DNA from: Vicia villosa
Lineage: Eukaryota; Streptophyta; Magnoliopsida; Fabales; Fabaceae
Direction: 5' to 3'
Assembly: GCF_029867415.1 (NCBI RefSeq)
Contig: NW_026705000.1
Coordinates: forward strand, 1 to 64,000
Length of the DNA: 64,000 nt
The notes beneath the pieces are model-generated. The model saw nothing but the letters and a program-made list of their open reading frames with translations, ran no database searches and had not been told where the DNA came from. Made by a program: the position numbers and the translations under genes. This document shows positions 10,551 through 23,100 of this stretch, one piece after another; position 1 is the stretch's first letter, and each line of letters opens with the position of its first letter.

Positions 10551-10980
10551 CACCGCTTTTTTTGGCTTTAGGCAGCGCTTTAAAGTGCTGTCTATTTACC
10601 CGCTGCCGTAGGTAAAGGCAGCGCTTTTTTTCACCTTGAAAGCGCTGCTAAAGGCACCCTTTAGCCAACACTTTTGCCTATAAAGCGCTGTTAAAGGCCC
10701 CCTTTAGACAACGCTTTTGTATTAAAAGCGCTGCTAACGGCCTCCTTTAGACAGCGCTTTTCTGAAACAATTTTTAAGAAAAAGCCTCTTAAAAGCGCTG
10801 CTAAAGGCCGCCTTTAGGCAACGCTGTTCCCACAAGCGCTGCTAAAGGCCCACTTTTGCCAGCGCTTTTTTCTTAAAAGCGCTGTTAAAGGCCCCCTTTA
10901 GGCAGCGCTTTTCTGAACAAAATTTTTAAAGAGCTTTTAGGCAGCGCTTCTCTTTTAAAGCGTTGTCTAATGTCCACGAA
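10551..10980. repeat. CACTA subterminal repeats, left
   Basis: About a dozen copies of (gg)cagcgctttt or its inverse aaaagcgctg, separated by aaggcc/ccttta-like spacers. In CACTA elements such repeats bind the TnpA protein. Here they lie at the 3' end of the internal genes. Confidence 0.85.
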
Positions 10981-11109
10981 ATTTTTAGATGCATCTATTT
11001 AAAAAAGGCTTGCTCCAGGTTTTCACCATATTTTGCACCTGTATATACCATTACAAATTTCACATATAAACAATAAAAAAAACTCTATTTTTCAGAGCTA
11101 AGATGCTAA

Positions 11110-11110
<1 letters not shown>

Positions 11111-11180
<70 letters not shown>
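11111..11180. repeat. (TA)n microsatellite, about 70 bp
   Basis: A pure TA run inside the CACTA 3' end. The 20-bp string gctaagatgctaagaatata stands on both sides (about 11097 and 11207), suggesting that the array grew inside a local duplication. Confidence 0.9.
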
Positions 11181-11183
<3 letters not shown>

Positions 11184-11571
11184 GAATAAACTTTGTATTT
11201 TTTATATGCTAAGATGCTAAGAATATATTAATAAACAACAACAAAATTACATCCAATTCAATGAAAATAATTGCATCATCCAAAACATTGTTATTTTTTA
11301 CACAAGTCAAAAGGATGCTAAATATCTACTTTTTCTTCTTGCCAGCAACTGTAACCTTTTTACCCTTCAATATCCTGCAATTACATCAAACCATTACAAT
11401 CACAAAACAGAATAACAGAAAACCAAAAACAAAATAATATAAAGGTGAAAAATATTCTACATTAGTGTCCATAAAACCATTCTACATTTGCCACGAATGT
11501 ATTTCAAACGGCCTACATATCACTAAATAATCTATGTAGATAAATCAAATATTGCAACATGCACTTGCCTA

Positions 11572-12114
11572 TAGGGGTGGCAAAACGGGCCGCCCGCCCC
11601 GCCCGCCGCCCGCTCCGCCTTATGCCCGCCAAAAAACGAGTGGGGCGGGCATGCCCGCCAAGTAAAATGGGCATAAAATTCATGCCCGCCCCGCCAAGAT
11701 GGCGGGCTGGCGGGCGGCGGGCTTACCCGCCTATTTTTATTTATATTTTTTTAATAGATTAATAGGCTTTTTTTACCTTTTAATTAAACTTTTCACCTAT
11801 TTTTTAAAACAATTTTTTATAAAAGCAACTTTTTAACAAATTTACTTAAAAAAATATTACATATATTTATAAATAAATGTATAAAATAAACCATCAAGAA
11901 TTAAAATTACTAGAATTAACTAAAAAAAGAGTGAGTTTTGGAGGAGAGGCGGATTTTGGCGGGCGGCGGGCTTTGGCGGGGCGGGTATGGCGGGCGGCGA
12001 GTTTTTGCGGGGCGAGCTTTGGCGAGCGACGGGCCTAAAATCCCAACCCAACCCGCCATTTTTTGGCGGGTGACGGGCCGGCCCGGCGGGCCACGGCCCG
12101 TTTTGCCACCCCTA
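11572..12114. mobile_element. Non-autonomous hAT element, 543 bp, inside the CACTA
   Basis: Perfect 21-bp terminal inverted repeats, starting taggggtggcaaaacgggcc at 11572 and ending at 12114, are flanked by an exact 8-bp duplication cttgccta (11564-11571 and 12115-12122). Ends are rich in ggcgggc-type repeats and the centre is AT-rich. It inserted 50 bp beyond the stop codon of the Ulp1-type gene. Frames 11559-11762 and 11938-12147 are artefacts of its GC-rich ends. Confidence 0.95.
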
Positions 12115-12163
12115 CTTGCCTATACTCAAAATTCTCATCAATTATAGTAAGATTTCAATATAC

Positions 12164-15100
12164 CTATACAACTTTCAACTCAATCATGAATTGACACCAA
12201 TCCTCCTTAAGTTCATCCAACTTAGATCTTGAGTAAGTAGCACACTTGAAGTCATCAAAGTACTACAAAATAATATAACATGGTATGTTTAAGTTAAAAA
12301 TATTTAATTATATGAGAAATATGTGTTAAATGTTAAAATAACTCTTAATTTACAAATCCATACCTTGGACGGAATCTCTATTTGATTCAAAAGAAGAATA
12401 TCTTTCATAAACCGCAACATGTAAAAATCGCAATCTACTTCATTACGCTGCTCAGGACACTACACATGGAAAGAAAATATGGATAAGGCCTAAATTTTAT
12501 CACGTTTCATCACTATTTATATAATCAAAATTGTGATAATTAATTAATATACCTCCACTCTAATCCAGGTGATGTTGTTGGCTTTACTCTTTGGTACTTG
12601 ACTTCCTCTTTGTGCTCGAAAAACTTGTATAACGCTAATAAAACATAAACGCATAATTTAGAACAATTCACATAAATAAATAAATAAATATACACACGAA
12701 TATTTAGAACAATCTCACTTACGTATCAACCAAATCCTTCATAGCTTCGTATGTACTAATTGAATTGTGTAAGGAATCCAGAAAATATACAACTTCTCTG
12801 ATAGGATTAATCGCGACCAACAACCAATGTCCACTGTAAGGCAAAACAAATGTGAGATGAAAACTTTCTACATAATGTCAAAATATGAAAAATTATAATA
12901 GATGAATTTAGAATTAAAGTCTAACCCGTTGCTGGTATTAAACAGTAAAAAGAACAACTTTTCTTAATTTATGTTGGCCATAAAATGGTTGAGTACATAC
13001 GCCATGACTTCATCCGGTTTAGATATGATTAACCCTAAGTTGGTATTGAAGGGAGCTAAGAAAGCGAATCTTTGCCTCAATCCACTCGGGTGCATCAATT
13101 TTTCATACAAAAACCTTAAATAAAAGACCTCATTAACATTTGAAATGAGTAAATGAATTGTTCATTTAATTAAACAAATTAGATCGGATATACCTTATGT
13201 ATGTATCAATAACACCGAGGCCTAATTGCGTATGTTCAAAAATTTGTTCAAAATCCTCCATACCAACTGTTTCTTGATGCTCAATACCAAACACATCTTC
13301 CTCCATAGGTACAAGACGGGCGTTTCCTTGCGGAATATCAGAGAGTTGTAAAAATGTGAAAAGGCATGACCTAAACTTATTGGGAGTAGGTTTTTTCTTA
13401 GCTGCGGTCTTCTTAGCAACAACCTTTTCAGGCTTCTTACCCTTACTGACATCTTCAATCTCTTTAGCATGCATCTAAAGATCATATTATTAGTTAGGTG
13501 AAATATAAGATCGTGAATTAACATTTTTCATGCATAAATATCATATAATTGTGATGTACCTCTTTTATTGATGCAACTGACTCGATTTTCCGCGGAGGCT
13601 CCTTGTCTTTTGCTTTGGATTTTGTTGGAGTCTAATTAACATAACCATGTAAAAACAAATGTACGTAAAATGCGCGTAAAAACTTTGAATACTCAAAGAT
13701 TCATATATATGGTTTTAAGCATACCTCATCATCTACACTAATTAGGCTTGACGGCCATGCAACAAACGAACCTATTGCATCTCCCACCAATGTGACATCC
13801 GAAACATCGTCAGGATGCGGTAATAATGCATCCTTCTCTAAAGCAATGTCAACCGATACTTTCAAACAGCCAGTAGGGAGCGGTCTAGTGTGAAGTAATT
13901 CTCCCAAAGTGTTATGCACTTTTTCCTTGCCAACCATCCGATAAGTCGGTGACGATAAGTAGAGTTGGCAAGGTGAAATGCCCTAAAGCCAATAATAAAT
14001 TTCAAATTGTTATTGTGTATATATTTCAATTAAATAAATTAAGCTACTTTAATTTCATAATAATATATATAATTACCTCTGGAAGATTCGATTGAAAATT
14101 ACAACTGATACTACCTTTGTCACTGGTAGCTTTACAACCTGAAGCTTCCTCTCTTAATTCTTTTTTCCTTTTCAATTCGCGGACTTCAGCTTGTAGTGCA
14201 TAGAAGGTTTCCTGCAGTTCTCTATTGCTAGGAGCCTTCTGTTTTTTCATCTTCAAGGATGTTGGAATTATTCCAAATCCCTTACCCCTCACCCGACCAG
14301 AATATTCAAGAATATCTAATGTGCGGCTAAGTATTCTCCTGCAATCATTGCCTTCATCTGGAGATATAGACTGAGATAGAGTCTCCTGAAATTCATATCA
14401 ATATTCAAAATTTGTATTAATAATATGTTACTAAACTTTTGATTTAATTAAAGAAATAATGCTATACTTACGCATTTTTCAAAAACTTTTTGAACATTTT
14501 CTATGACAACTCCATCCTTTCCCACACGGGCTTCCTTCCACAAAACACGTGGTAGAACAAATGTTTCAGAACTACTCTCCCTTGTTAACTACACATTAAG
14601 CCAAATAATATGATCAAATATAACTCACGATGAACAAGTATAACATTGAAATTTATAGATACTTACAATAGACTGTTCTAAGCGTCCATATCCCATACGC
14701 CCTTTTCTGTATGGATATGGGGGACCTGATGCTCTTTACCGATTTGTTTCACTTCTACTCCGAAATTTTGGGTTTTTTCGTTTTGCTTTAAACGTTACCC
14801 ATTCATCAGGTGCAATCAAACTGCTATATCTTTCTGGATACTCTACATCAACAAAAATTTTATTCGCATCCATAAGATATCTCCTAGTTAAAAAGTCCTA
14901 AACCCTCTTAGTAGTCTTCCGGCCAATCTAAGACAAATTTTTCTTCTATTATCCTCCATGTTGTTGAAACTCCTCTACGAAAAACATACACAGTGCGCTA
15001 GTAGAAGTAATTTAAAGACGTAATCGTCATTAAAAACAAATAACATCACATATGGTACCTGTATCTCAATCCAAAGTTTGTCTTTAGCTTCTTCCAAATT

Positions 15101-15364
15101 TGTATCTCTCCAATCATCACAAGTAATTGGAATTGCATTCCTTACGAGTGCACCAATAAAACTTGTAATCTTTGAACCGTTAGGCTCAATTAGTAGGCCA
15201 CTTTCGCTCCAATGCGCATCTAATAGTATGCCTCGGTCTCTATCACGAATGACTCTCTTCATAAGTGTTATTCCTCTTCTAATTTCCGCTTCCTGATCAA
15301 CAATGTTCTCATGATCTCCATCATCAATAGCATCATCATGTGTTTGATCCTCGTTACTAGCCAT
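12164..15364 (-). pseudogene. CACTA second gene: Transposase_24 + coiled coil + DUF8039-like + Ulp1 cysteine protease
   Basis: About 12 exons with GT-AG borders can be followed on the minus strand. They are 15364-15059, ~14960-14667, 14588-14471, 14395-14077, 13982-13725, 13631-13560, 13474-13194, 13114-12926, 12833-12723, ~12632-12553, 12459-12364 and 12262-12164. The N-terminal exons carry the Transposase_24 pattern (RGITLMKRVI, then GSKITSFIGALVR, later RKGRMGYGRLEQ). Exon 4 is Lys/Glu-rich and probably a coiled coil. Exon 5 has the DUF8039-type GCLKVSVDIALEKDALLPHP and AIGSFVAWP. A Lys-rich linker precedes an Ulp1 (C48) protease domain with His in SGHWLLV, Asp in YFLDS, and Gln/Cys in EQRNEVDC. 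The usual Gly after the catalytic Cys is Asp. In-frame stops in exon 2 (two or more, one before RASGPPYPY) and in exon 8 (after MANIN) kill it. Role in CACTA biology: TnpA-like partner; the protease role is inferred. Confidence 0.85.
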
Positions 15365-15740
15365 CTAATTAACCTATAATAAAGAAAAACATAATCAATT
15401 GACACTCATAAAATTCCATAATCAATTGAATATAAAACATAAACTTATTACATCATAAGATTATACTGTACACAATAATTTATTGATTAACACATTCAGA
15501 CATACTAGTAACACTCACATAGTTACATTATCAAATATTATCATATAGTAATCACAGGATAACACGATGAACAATGAAAATAAAACAAAAAAATAGGTAC
15601 TAAATATCACTCAGAACACGAACCAAATACGCACATAAATTACAGACACATATACAAATAACTATAAAAACACGTGACACATCATATAAATTTATTGACA
15701 ATGACATAATATATAATATTTTATGATATTACTTCTTTCA

Positions 15741-18700
15741 CTAACATCTCTTTCTTTTCTTGGTTGAAATACGAATTACTTGTTTCTTAGCAATCCGGAC
15801 GTCAGAATTGATCCAAATTCCCTCATCATGATCCTTTCTGATATATGATTCATCCGTTATACTATTCTCATCTTGATCATTCTGTCTAACACTTGACTGA
15901 TTCTCAACATCAATATCACCTTGATCTACACCGATATCATCAACCACTTTGTTAGATAAAAGCACTATAGACCATTTCGTACTCGTCGGGTCCGTGACAT
16001 AAAACACTTGTTTAGCTTGAGATGCTAGAATAAAAGGCTCGTCTTTGTACCCCACCCTATTAAGATCAACTTGCAGAAATCCTGACTTATCCATTCGTAT
16101 GCCACTACTTTTTACCCACTTGCAACCAAAGATAGGAATCTTAAACTTCTTGTAATCAAACACCCAAATGTGCTCAATAACCCCAAAATGTGACAGATTT
16201 GCATATTTGGGGTTTAAGTCCTTCATACTTGATATGTGCATTGCTTCAGCTAGCACGGTGACACCACTATTTTGCATAGTATTTTTATCATCTTGTTCTT
16301 TGGTATAAAATGTGTATCCATTTATTGCGTATGCGCTGTGAGAAAACACATGCAAACTTGGACCATATGCCAAACATCTCAACCTTTTTGTTATTGAAGC
16401 GGGATCTGAAGAGCGCTTTGAATAAATATGATCCTTAAACCATTGTATAAAACTTTGATTGTGCTCTCGTACTATCAAATTTTCATTTCTGTTCTAATTT
16501 AACCCTCGGAGTACAACCTTGTGCATTTCAACATATGGCTCAACCTCACTTTCATTGTGCAGAACATACAAATGCACTTGCTTCCATTCATCCCTTGATA
16601 CTGTCACAATTTTATTTCCAATTAATTTTTTACCTTCATTTTTTTCAAAAATATGAGTTTTGGGGAGCCCAACGGATTGAACATTGGACAAATATTCAGT
16701 ACAAAACTCAACCGCTTCTTCAACAATGTATCATTCAACAATACAACCCTCTGGGCGACTCCGGTTTTTCACGTACCCTTTTAATATTTTCATATAATGT
16801 TCAGCAGGGTACATCCATCTCATATAAGCTGGTCCACACAACTGTGTCTCTTTCACAAGATGAACAACTAGATGTACCATTATGTCAAAAAAAGAGGGAG
16901 GAAAATACATCTCAAGCTCACACAAGGTAATAACTATTTCTTTTTGCAGTGTTGGTAAGACCTCAGGATCGATCACCTTACTACAGATTGACCTAAAGAA
17001 AAAACACAATTTAGTTATGGCGCTTCTTACTTTTTTTGGAAAAATGGAACGTATACCTATTGGTAGAAAATGCTCCATTATAACATGACAATCATGTGTC
17101 TTTAAACTCTTCAACTTGAGGTCTTTCATAGACACGAGTCTTCTAATATCTGAAGAGTATCCTTCTGGAACTTTTACTTCACTTAGAAACTTGCACAATA
17201 TTTTTTTCTCCTTTCTAGATAGAGTAAAAGCAGCAGGTGGTAGATATGTTCGTCTTCCTTTCTTCACTGGTCCCAATTCAGTTCTTATTCCCATCTTTAA
17301 CATGTCCTCCCTTGCATTAACGTCATCCTTAGACTTTCCTTTTATATTGAGTAACGTACCAATAACACTTTCGAATACATTTTTTTTTCAATATGCATAA
17401 CATCGACAAAATGTCTCACATACAAAGACTTCCAATATGGCAATTAAAAAAATCGACCTCTTCTTCCACCCACCTTTGACAACCTTATGTGCAAAAGGCT
17501 TGCTAAAATGAGTACTCACATCTTTCACCTTTTCAAAAATTTGATCACCTGTCAATATAGGTGGAGATCTACGTTGTTCTGCCTTTCCATTGAATGCTTG
17601 TCTCCATCCACGGTAGTGATGTTTAGAATGTAAGAATCTACGATGACCGAGAAACACATTCTTTTGACAAAGGTCCAATCGCGTCGTATCGGTTCCATCT
17701 CCACAAACAGGACACGCTTTTTGACCTTTAATGTTGTACCCTGATAGATTTCCGTATGCTGGAAAATCATAATTGTGCCAAATAACATCGCCCTCAAATT
17801 GAAAATTTCTTTCCTATATCCATCATAAACCTCCACATCGTTCTCCCACAAAATCTTTAAATCTTCGATCAAAGGTGTCAAGTATATGTCTATGTCATTC
17901 CCTGGTTGTTTAGGCCCAGAAATTAACATAGATAACATCATGTACTTACGCTTCATACATAGCCATGGGGGTAGGTTATAAATCATAAGAATCACAAGCC
18001 ATGTGGTATGTGAGATACTTTGAAGACCATGTTGGTTCATTCCATCAGTAGATAATGCCAATCGAAGGTTTCTTGCTTCTTCTCCAAAATCAGAATAATC
18101 ATCATCAATTTTCGACCACTGTGGTGAATCTGCCGGATGTCAATACTTTCCATCAATAATTCTTTCATCTGTATGCCAAGTCAAATGTCTTGCATCGGTT
18201 TCACTACGAAACATGCGCCTAAATCTCGGAATTATAGGAAAATACCATAAGACTTTTGCTGGAGACAATTTTTTCTTATATCGAGATAAACCGCATTTAG
18301 GGCACTCATTTAACGATGCATATTCGTTTCGAAACAAAACACAATCGTTTGGACAAGCATGTATCTTATCATAGCTCATGCCAATAGAGCACAACATTTT
18401 TTTGGCCTCATAGGTTCGATTAGGAAGAACATTATCCTCCGGAAGCATATCTCTCATGAGGGCTAATAACTCTGTGAAACTTTTATCCGACCATCCATTG
18501 CCCGCTTTTAAGTTGCACAACTTTAATACCGCAGACAGTCTTGTGAATTTACTACAACCTTTATACAGTTGTTTCTCTGCATCGCTTACCAACCTCTCAA
18601 ACATTTTGGGACAGTCCTTAAGATCTTCTTCAAGTGCTTCTGCAATCTCTTCGACTCGATCACAATCGTATGTATCCGTGTCATTGTCGTCTGGAGCATA

Positions 18701-18973
18701 GGTCGTCGTATTACTTTTCTCCCCCGGTTCAACATTCTCGTTAATTTCCTCACCATGATATATCCAACACTTATAACTTTGATCAATCCCATGCGTCAGT
18801 AAATGCGATTTCAATCCATCTGCGTCAACCCGACCCCTATAACAACAACCCAAACAAGGACATTTCATTCGACCGGCGTCTTCGACGTGTTCAACAGCAA
18901 ACTTAACGAATTCCAATACCCCATTCTCGTACTCGTTTGACAATCGATCGGCATTCATCCATTTTTTATCCAT
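15741..18973 (-). pseudogene. TNP2/TnpD-type CACTA transposase, broken
   Basis: The minus-strand frame starts at the ATG at 18973 (MDKKWMNADRLSNEYENGV), the standard start of this family. Domains in order are Transpos_assoc (about residues 1-80, with CPCLGC...H..H), a zinc-ribbon-like CPNDC...CPKCG, Transposase_21 (LALSTDGMNQHG and PGNDIDIYLTPLIEDL, around the two conserved acidic positions), DUF4218 (near 17300-16700) and DUF4216 (16478-15741, ending in a basic KKRKRC tail). Damage is easy to place. There are in-frame stops near 18140 (TGA where the family has Arg), 16731 (TGA for Gly) and 16494 (TAG). There are 1-bp shifts near 17785, near 17450 (T run) and in an A run at 17390-17398. It would be cut-and-paste transposase for the whole element; this copy is dead. 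Confidence 0.92.
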
Positions 18974-19009
18974 GGAATTATCACTAATTAAGGTAAACAA
19001 AAACACTAA

Positions 19010-20117
19010 TTAGTGCATGCATAAACACATGCAATTTTTATAAACACATGCATATTTGTATGCATGCATAATTAGTACTCACATAATACATGAACATGAC
19101 TTTAGCTAACTAGGAAGTGTAGAATACCATAATAGCTAATGCTAACTCAATGACTCATCAGTTGAATAATATGAAAAAGCTAGTCCCTTCAAAACATGTA
19201 AAATGAGTTTCATCAAAAGCTTTGTGTACTTATTCAATGCACACATTTCAGGTGAAGCATATTCACCAGTGCAACAATGCTTTGGCTCTCCAGTAGTATA
19301 ACATGGAATTTTGCAAGTATTAATAATTTATATTAAAGTTTCTCAGACAACCTAAAAAATAATGCTTGTTTGGAAAGGATACATAATATATAGTATGTTT
19401 AACTATAGGGAAAAATATGGTTATTCCTTTTAAGGCTGCTATAGTTTAAATGTATTTTAATATGCATTCTTTGAAAAGTTTAAATAAGGAGGCCTCACAA
19501 ATACAACTCAGAAAATCCAGCGCATGTTATCAATGATTAGCACTCATATAAAGTCCATTTTACCTATTGAATTCACAATTAAGCACTAAACAACAAACAC
19601 AACAATTATTCTTATCTTTCACATTTTTATGAATCAAAACAAATGATGAGATGCACTAACAAACCCACAATCAAAATTCTGCATTAAAATGTTCTAAAAC
19701 AGTCCCAAGAAGTTCCTTAGAAACACACCTAAACACAAGAAAATGGCTCATGGTATTTGACAAGAGATAGCACACATTTGCAAATGTAAACTCGAGCATA
19801 AAACATAGTTTTCAAATACTCGGTCAAACTCCATATTCGCACGCAGAAAACAAAGAGAGTGTAAATGTGGTTGAGAGTATTGCCTCATCAACTCCTTTAA
19901 TACAAAACTCGGTCAAACTCCAAATTCGGACGCAGAAAACAAGTCACACCCACAAATCTCTAACTTGATAATCCACGTCTATCACTTGAAAATCGTTCAA
20001 CATTAAAACCCCACACTCTTGTAAACCTGTTTCTCTTCACGGATAATCATCTCTTGCTTCTGATGGAAAATTATTACAGGCTTATGAAGCACCAACACAG
20101 TTGTTTAGGTAATATGG
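19010..20117. other. CACTA internal spacer upstream of the transposase
   Basis: Non-coding sequence of the CACTA element. It contains a ~36-bp direct repeat (ctcggtcaaactcca... at about 19819 and 19909). No domain was seen. Confidence 0.5.
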
Positions 20118-23100
20118 TGTAATACGGTGAACTGACTTTATTCGAAATGTCGCGGTAAGCAAGAGTCACCACGGACTTTTATTTTATCCAATTTAATAGA
20201 AAGGCTAAAACAACAGGAAAAGACCTTTTAAAAGATTTTGAGTTCGGGGGGTAAATTATACAAAGGAAAGGTGTAAGGCACCCTTTGCATCCATGGTTAT
20301 CCATGGGCTCTTAATTGCTTAGCTCACTTTGTTTCCAAAAATGTTTGAATTGTTTGAAAAGTAGGGTGTGAATAGAAATTTAAATAAGAACTTTAGCTTG
20401 TAAATAAGCGTAGTCTTTTTGAAAAGTTTCTTTGAAAAGAAGTGGGAAAAGATTTTTGAATTTGAATTTGAAAAAGAGTAAGCAATTAATAGCAACTACC
20501 CTAAGTTCAGAAATTTGTTCGTTTAGCTTTTCAGGGCGAAAGGGTCTATCCATACCATGAGAGGGCAGGAAGTCTTTCAATTGGATGTTTAAGGGTCATC
20601 GAGTTCGCTACAAGACTGTCCCATACCATAAAGAGGGCAGGTAGTCTAAGGAAAGGATATAATAGTCATTTAACCTTTAGGCAACAGGCGAGGATACCTT
20701 AGCAATTGGGACAATCGTTATATTTTTATAAGGCAACCTCGAGGGAGTTTCAATAACTTTAAAGGCAACATTGCTTTAGGTATCCTCAGAATCGAGGGAC
20801 TTTGACTATTTAGCATATTTAAAGGCAACAGAATTATAAGGCAACAGGCAACAAAGGCAACAAGAGAGATTACCCTAAAGGTGTGTGGGTGCAACAATCA
20901 CGTGAGTTCAGTTCGAATCTTTATCTTGTAAAAATTAGTGATTCTACGTTAATTTGCAGGCTTGCACTCCCTAGGATTACTAACCACGGCAGAAAAGAAT
21001 AAATAGTTTAATATTCCTACGCTATTACAATAAACACCTGTTGATGCGGAAAAATTAAAGGCAGAAAAATAAACCTAATCTATTACAATAAAACCCTTTT
21101 AGGGTAACAGAAAAAGAAAGAAAGGTAGAAAACTTTTTGCGTACATGGCTTTGGGGCAATTACAATAGAAATAAGTAGATGATAAACATAATAAAAGGCA
21201 GAAGGCAAAATTTAAAAGGCAAAATTCAAATGGCGGAAATTAAATAATTAAATAAACGCAAAAATTAAATAACGGAAATTAAATAATTAAAAACAAAATT
21301 AAAATAAAGGCATGCGACAATCATAGAGTATGGGATGAGAGGAGAAATTTGCAAATAAATTAAGTTAGAAAGAATCAGGGTTTACAAACCTAAACCTTTA
21401 AAAGAAAACTTATGGTGACCTAAAAAGGTTTGTGAAGTTTGGGAGGTTGTGTTAATGGGCAACACATACCTGACGTTGCATAGGGTTATCTATGGTTTTT
21501 GAAATAAAAAGGGTTAACATAAAACCTAATTATATAAAAAAATTAACTCTAATTATTGAAACCTAAATTATAAATTAGTTAACCTAATTAATTAACTAAA
21601 CCTAAATTACCTAATTAAATAAAATTAATTTACCTAACTAATAAAAAAACCTAATCTTAATTTGGTTGGTTAATCTAATAAAAAAAATTATTAGTCCTAA
21701 ACTAAATTAATTAAAGTCATTTTAAATGGCTAAACCTAAAAGTGATGGATTAATGAGTTAATTTAAAGTTAATTCTAAAAACAATAAATTAAAAGGAAAA
21801 AAGAAAAAAAACAAGAAAACAAACAAATAATAAAAAAAATAAAAAGAAACCTGGTGGGTGTGGTCTGGTGCGTGAGGCCATTGGTGGTGTACCATGGGGA
21901 GCGCCTTCTGAACCCTCAGATCAAAGTTGACGGAGATCTAATGGTTGACGCTGAGGGTATACCGTGTACGCCATGGAGACAGGCGCGCTGGATTATGTGA
22001 AACTAATCATGTAAAAATAAATTGTAGCCCAGGAGGTTCGAACCTGGTCCTTTGGGGTTCCATCAACAAGACCCAGACCTTCTGTGCTGCGCTGCTGTTC
22101 TGTTTAAGAAATCATTCAAACATATTAAATAGGTAATATTAAATAAAAATTTTAAATTCAAAGAGAAGTCAATATTGGAGTCAGAGTGGGTCCCTTCAGT
22201 GCATGTGTAGCCAATCAAAAAGAGAGAGAGCATTGAGTTTGGTTGACTAGCCAATGGGCTTGGAGAGAGAGAATGGAGACTCTTGACTGACGAATGGGAG
22301 TGCGTGCAACAGCCACGCGTGTGGACAAAAATTCCCCAGGTACTGTTCATCATCACTTTCGTTGGCACCTGCGGATTTATCCGCGAAAATCTCTTCGCAT
22401 TTACCTGCGGTTTTTCCACGAGTTTGCAACCATCCATGGCAGCCATTCGAAACCTGCAAAAATAAAAAAGAAACAACGGCAAATAAACCCAGATCCATTA
22501 AATGAGGCATTGCGACGTTAATGGTATAGCTTTTAAGGTTTGATGATGGCTTCATCTTGCAAACCGAAGCCTTGCCATGTTCAAACCCTAACTGTGGCGT
22601 CTTATGATTCTCACGTCAAACCTTGCAAAAAACGTATCAAACCTGTTCTAATGAGTTTCTGGAACACGTTAGTGAGGTTAGTTTTGAATGAAAACGCAAA
22701 TAAATTGAAATACGAAAATCACAAATATGGTGCAATTATGGTCCATGACCTGTATGATTCACGTATGCTTGAAGTGTGTCTTCTCTCTCAATTTGTTTAA
22801 TGTTTGTTTGTAATCACTGCTGTTATTGAGGGGGAGTGAGTGGAGATACTCAGGTCTAAGAATAGATTAGAATTATATTGGTAGGTCTTAAGTGAGGAGT
22901 TATAAACGGGGGAGTTTAACTCCGAATTAATTCTGCTTTTATTGGATTCCCTCCCTGGCTTGGTAGCCCCCAGATTTGGTTGTTTGAACCGAACTGGGTA
23001 AACAATTCTGTGTGTTATTTATTGTTTTATGCTGTTCTGTCTTTAATTAATTTTGTGTTATTTTGGATGTCATAACATCCATCAAGACATCGCGTGGGAA

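Noticed and set aside
10551..10980. Regularly spaced agcgctttt repeats as a CRISPR array
   Set aside because: Eukaryotic DNA, repeats in both orientations with similar spacers; these are CACTA subterminal repeats.
11559..12147. Two Pro/Arg/Gly-rich open frames
   Set aside because: They come from the GC-rich terminal repeats of the hAT element.
22063..22555. 139- and 102-codon minus-strand frames as genes
   Set aside because: Both lie inside the solo LTR and show no domain.
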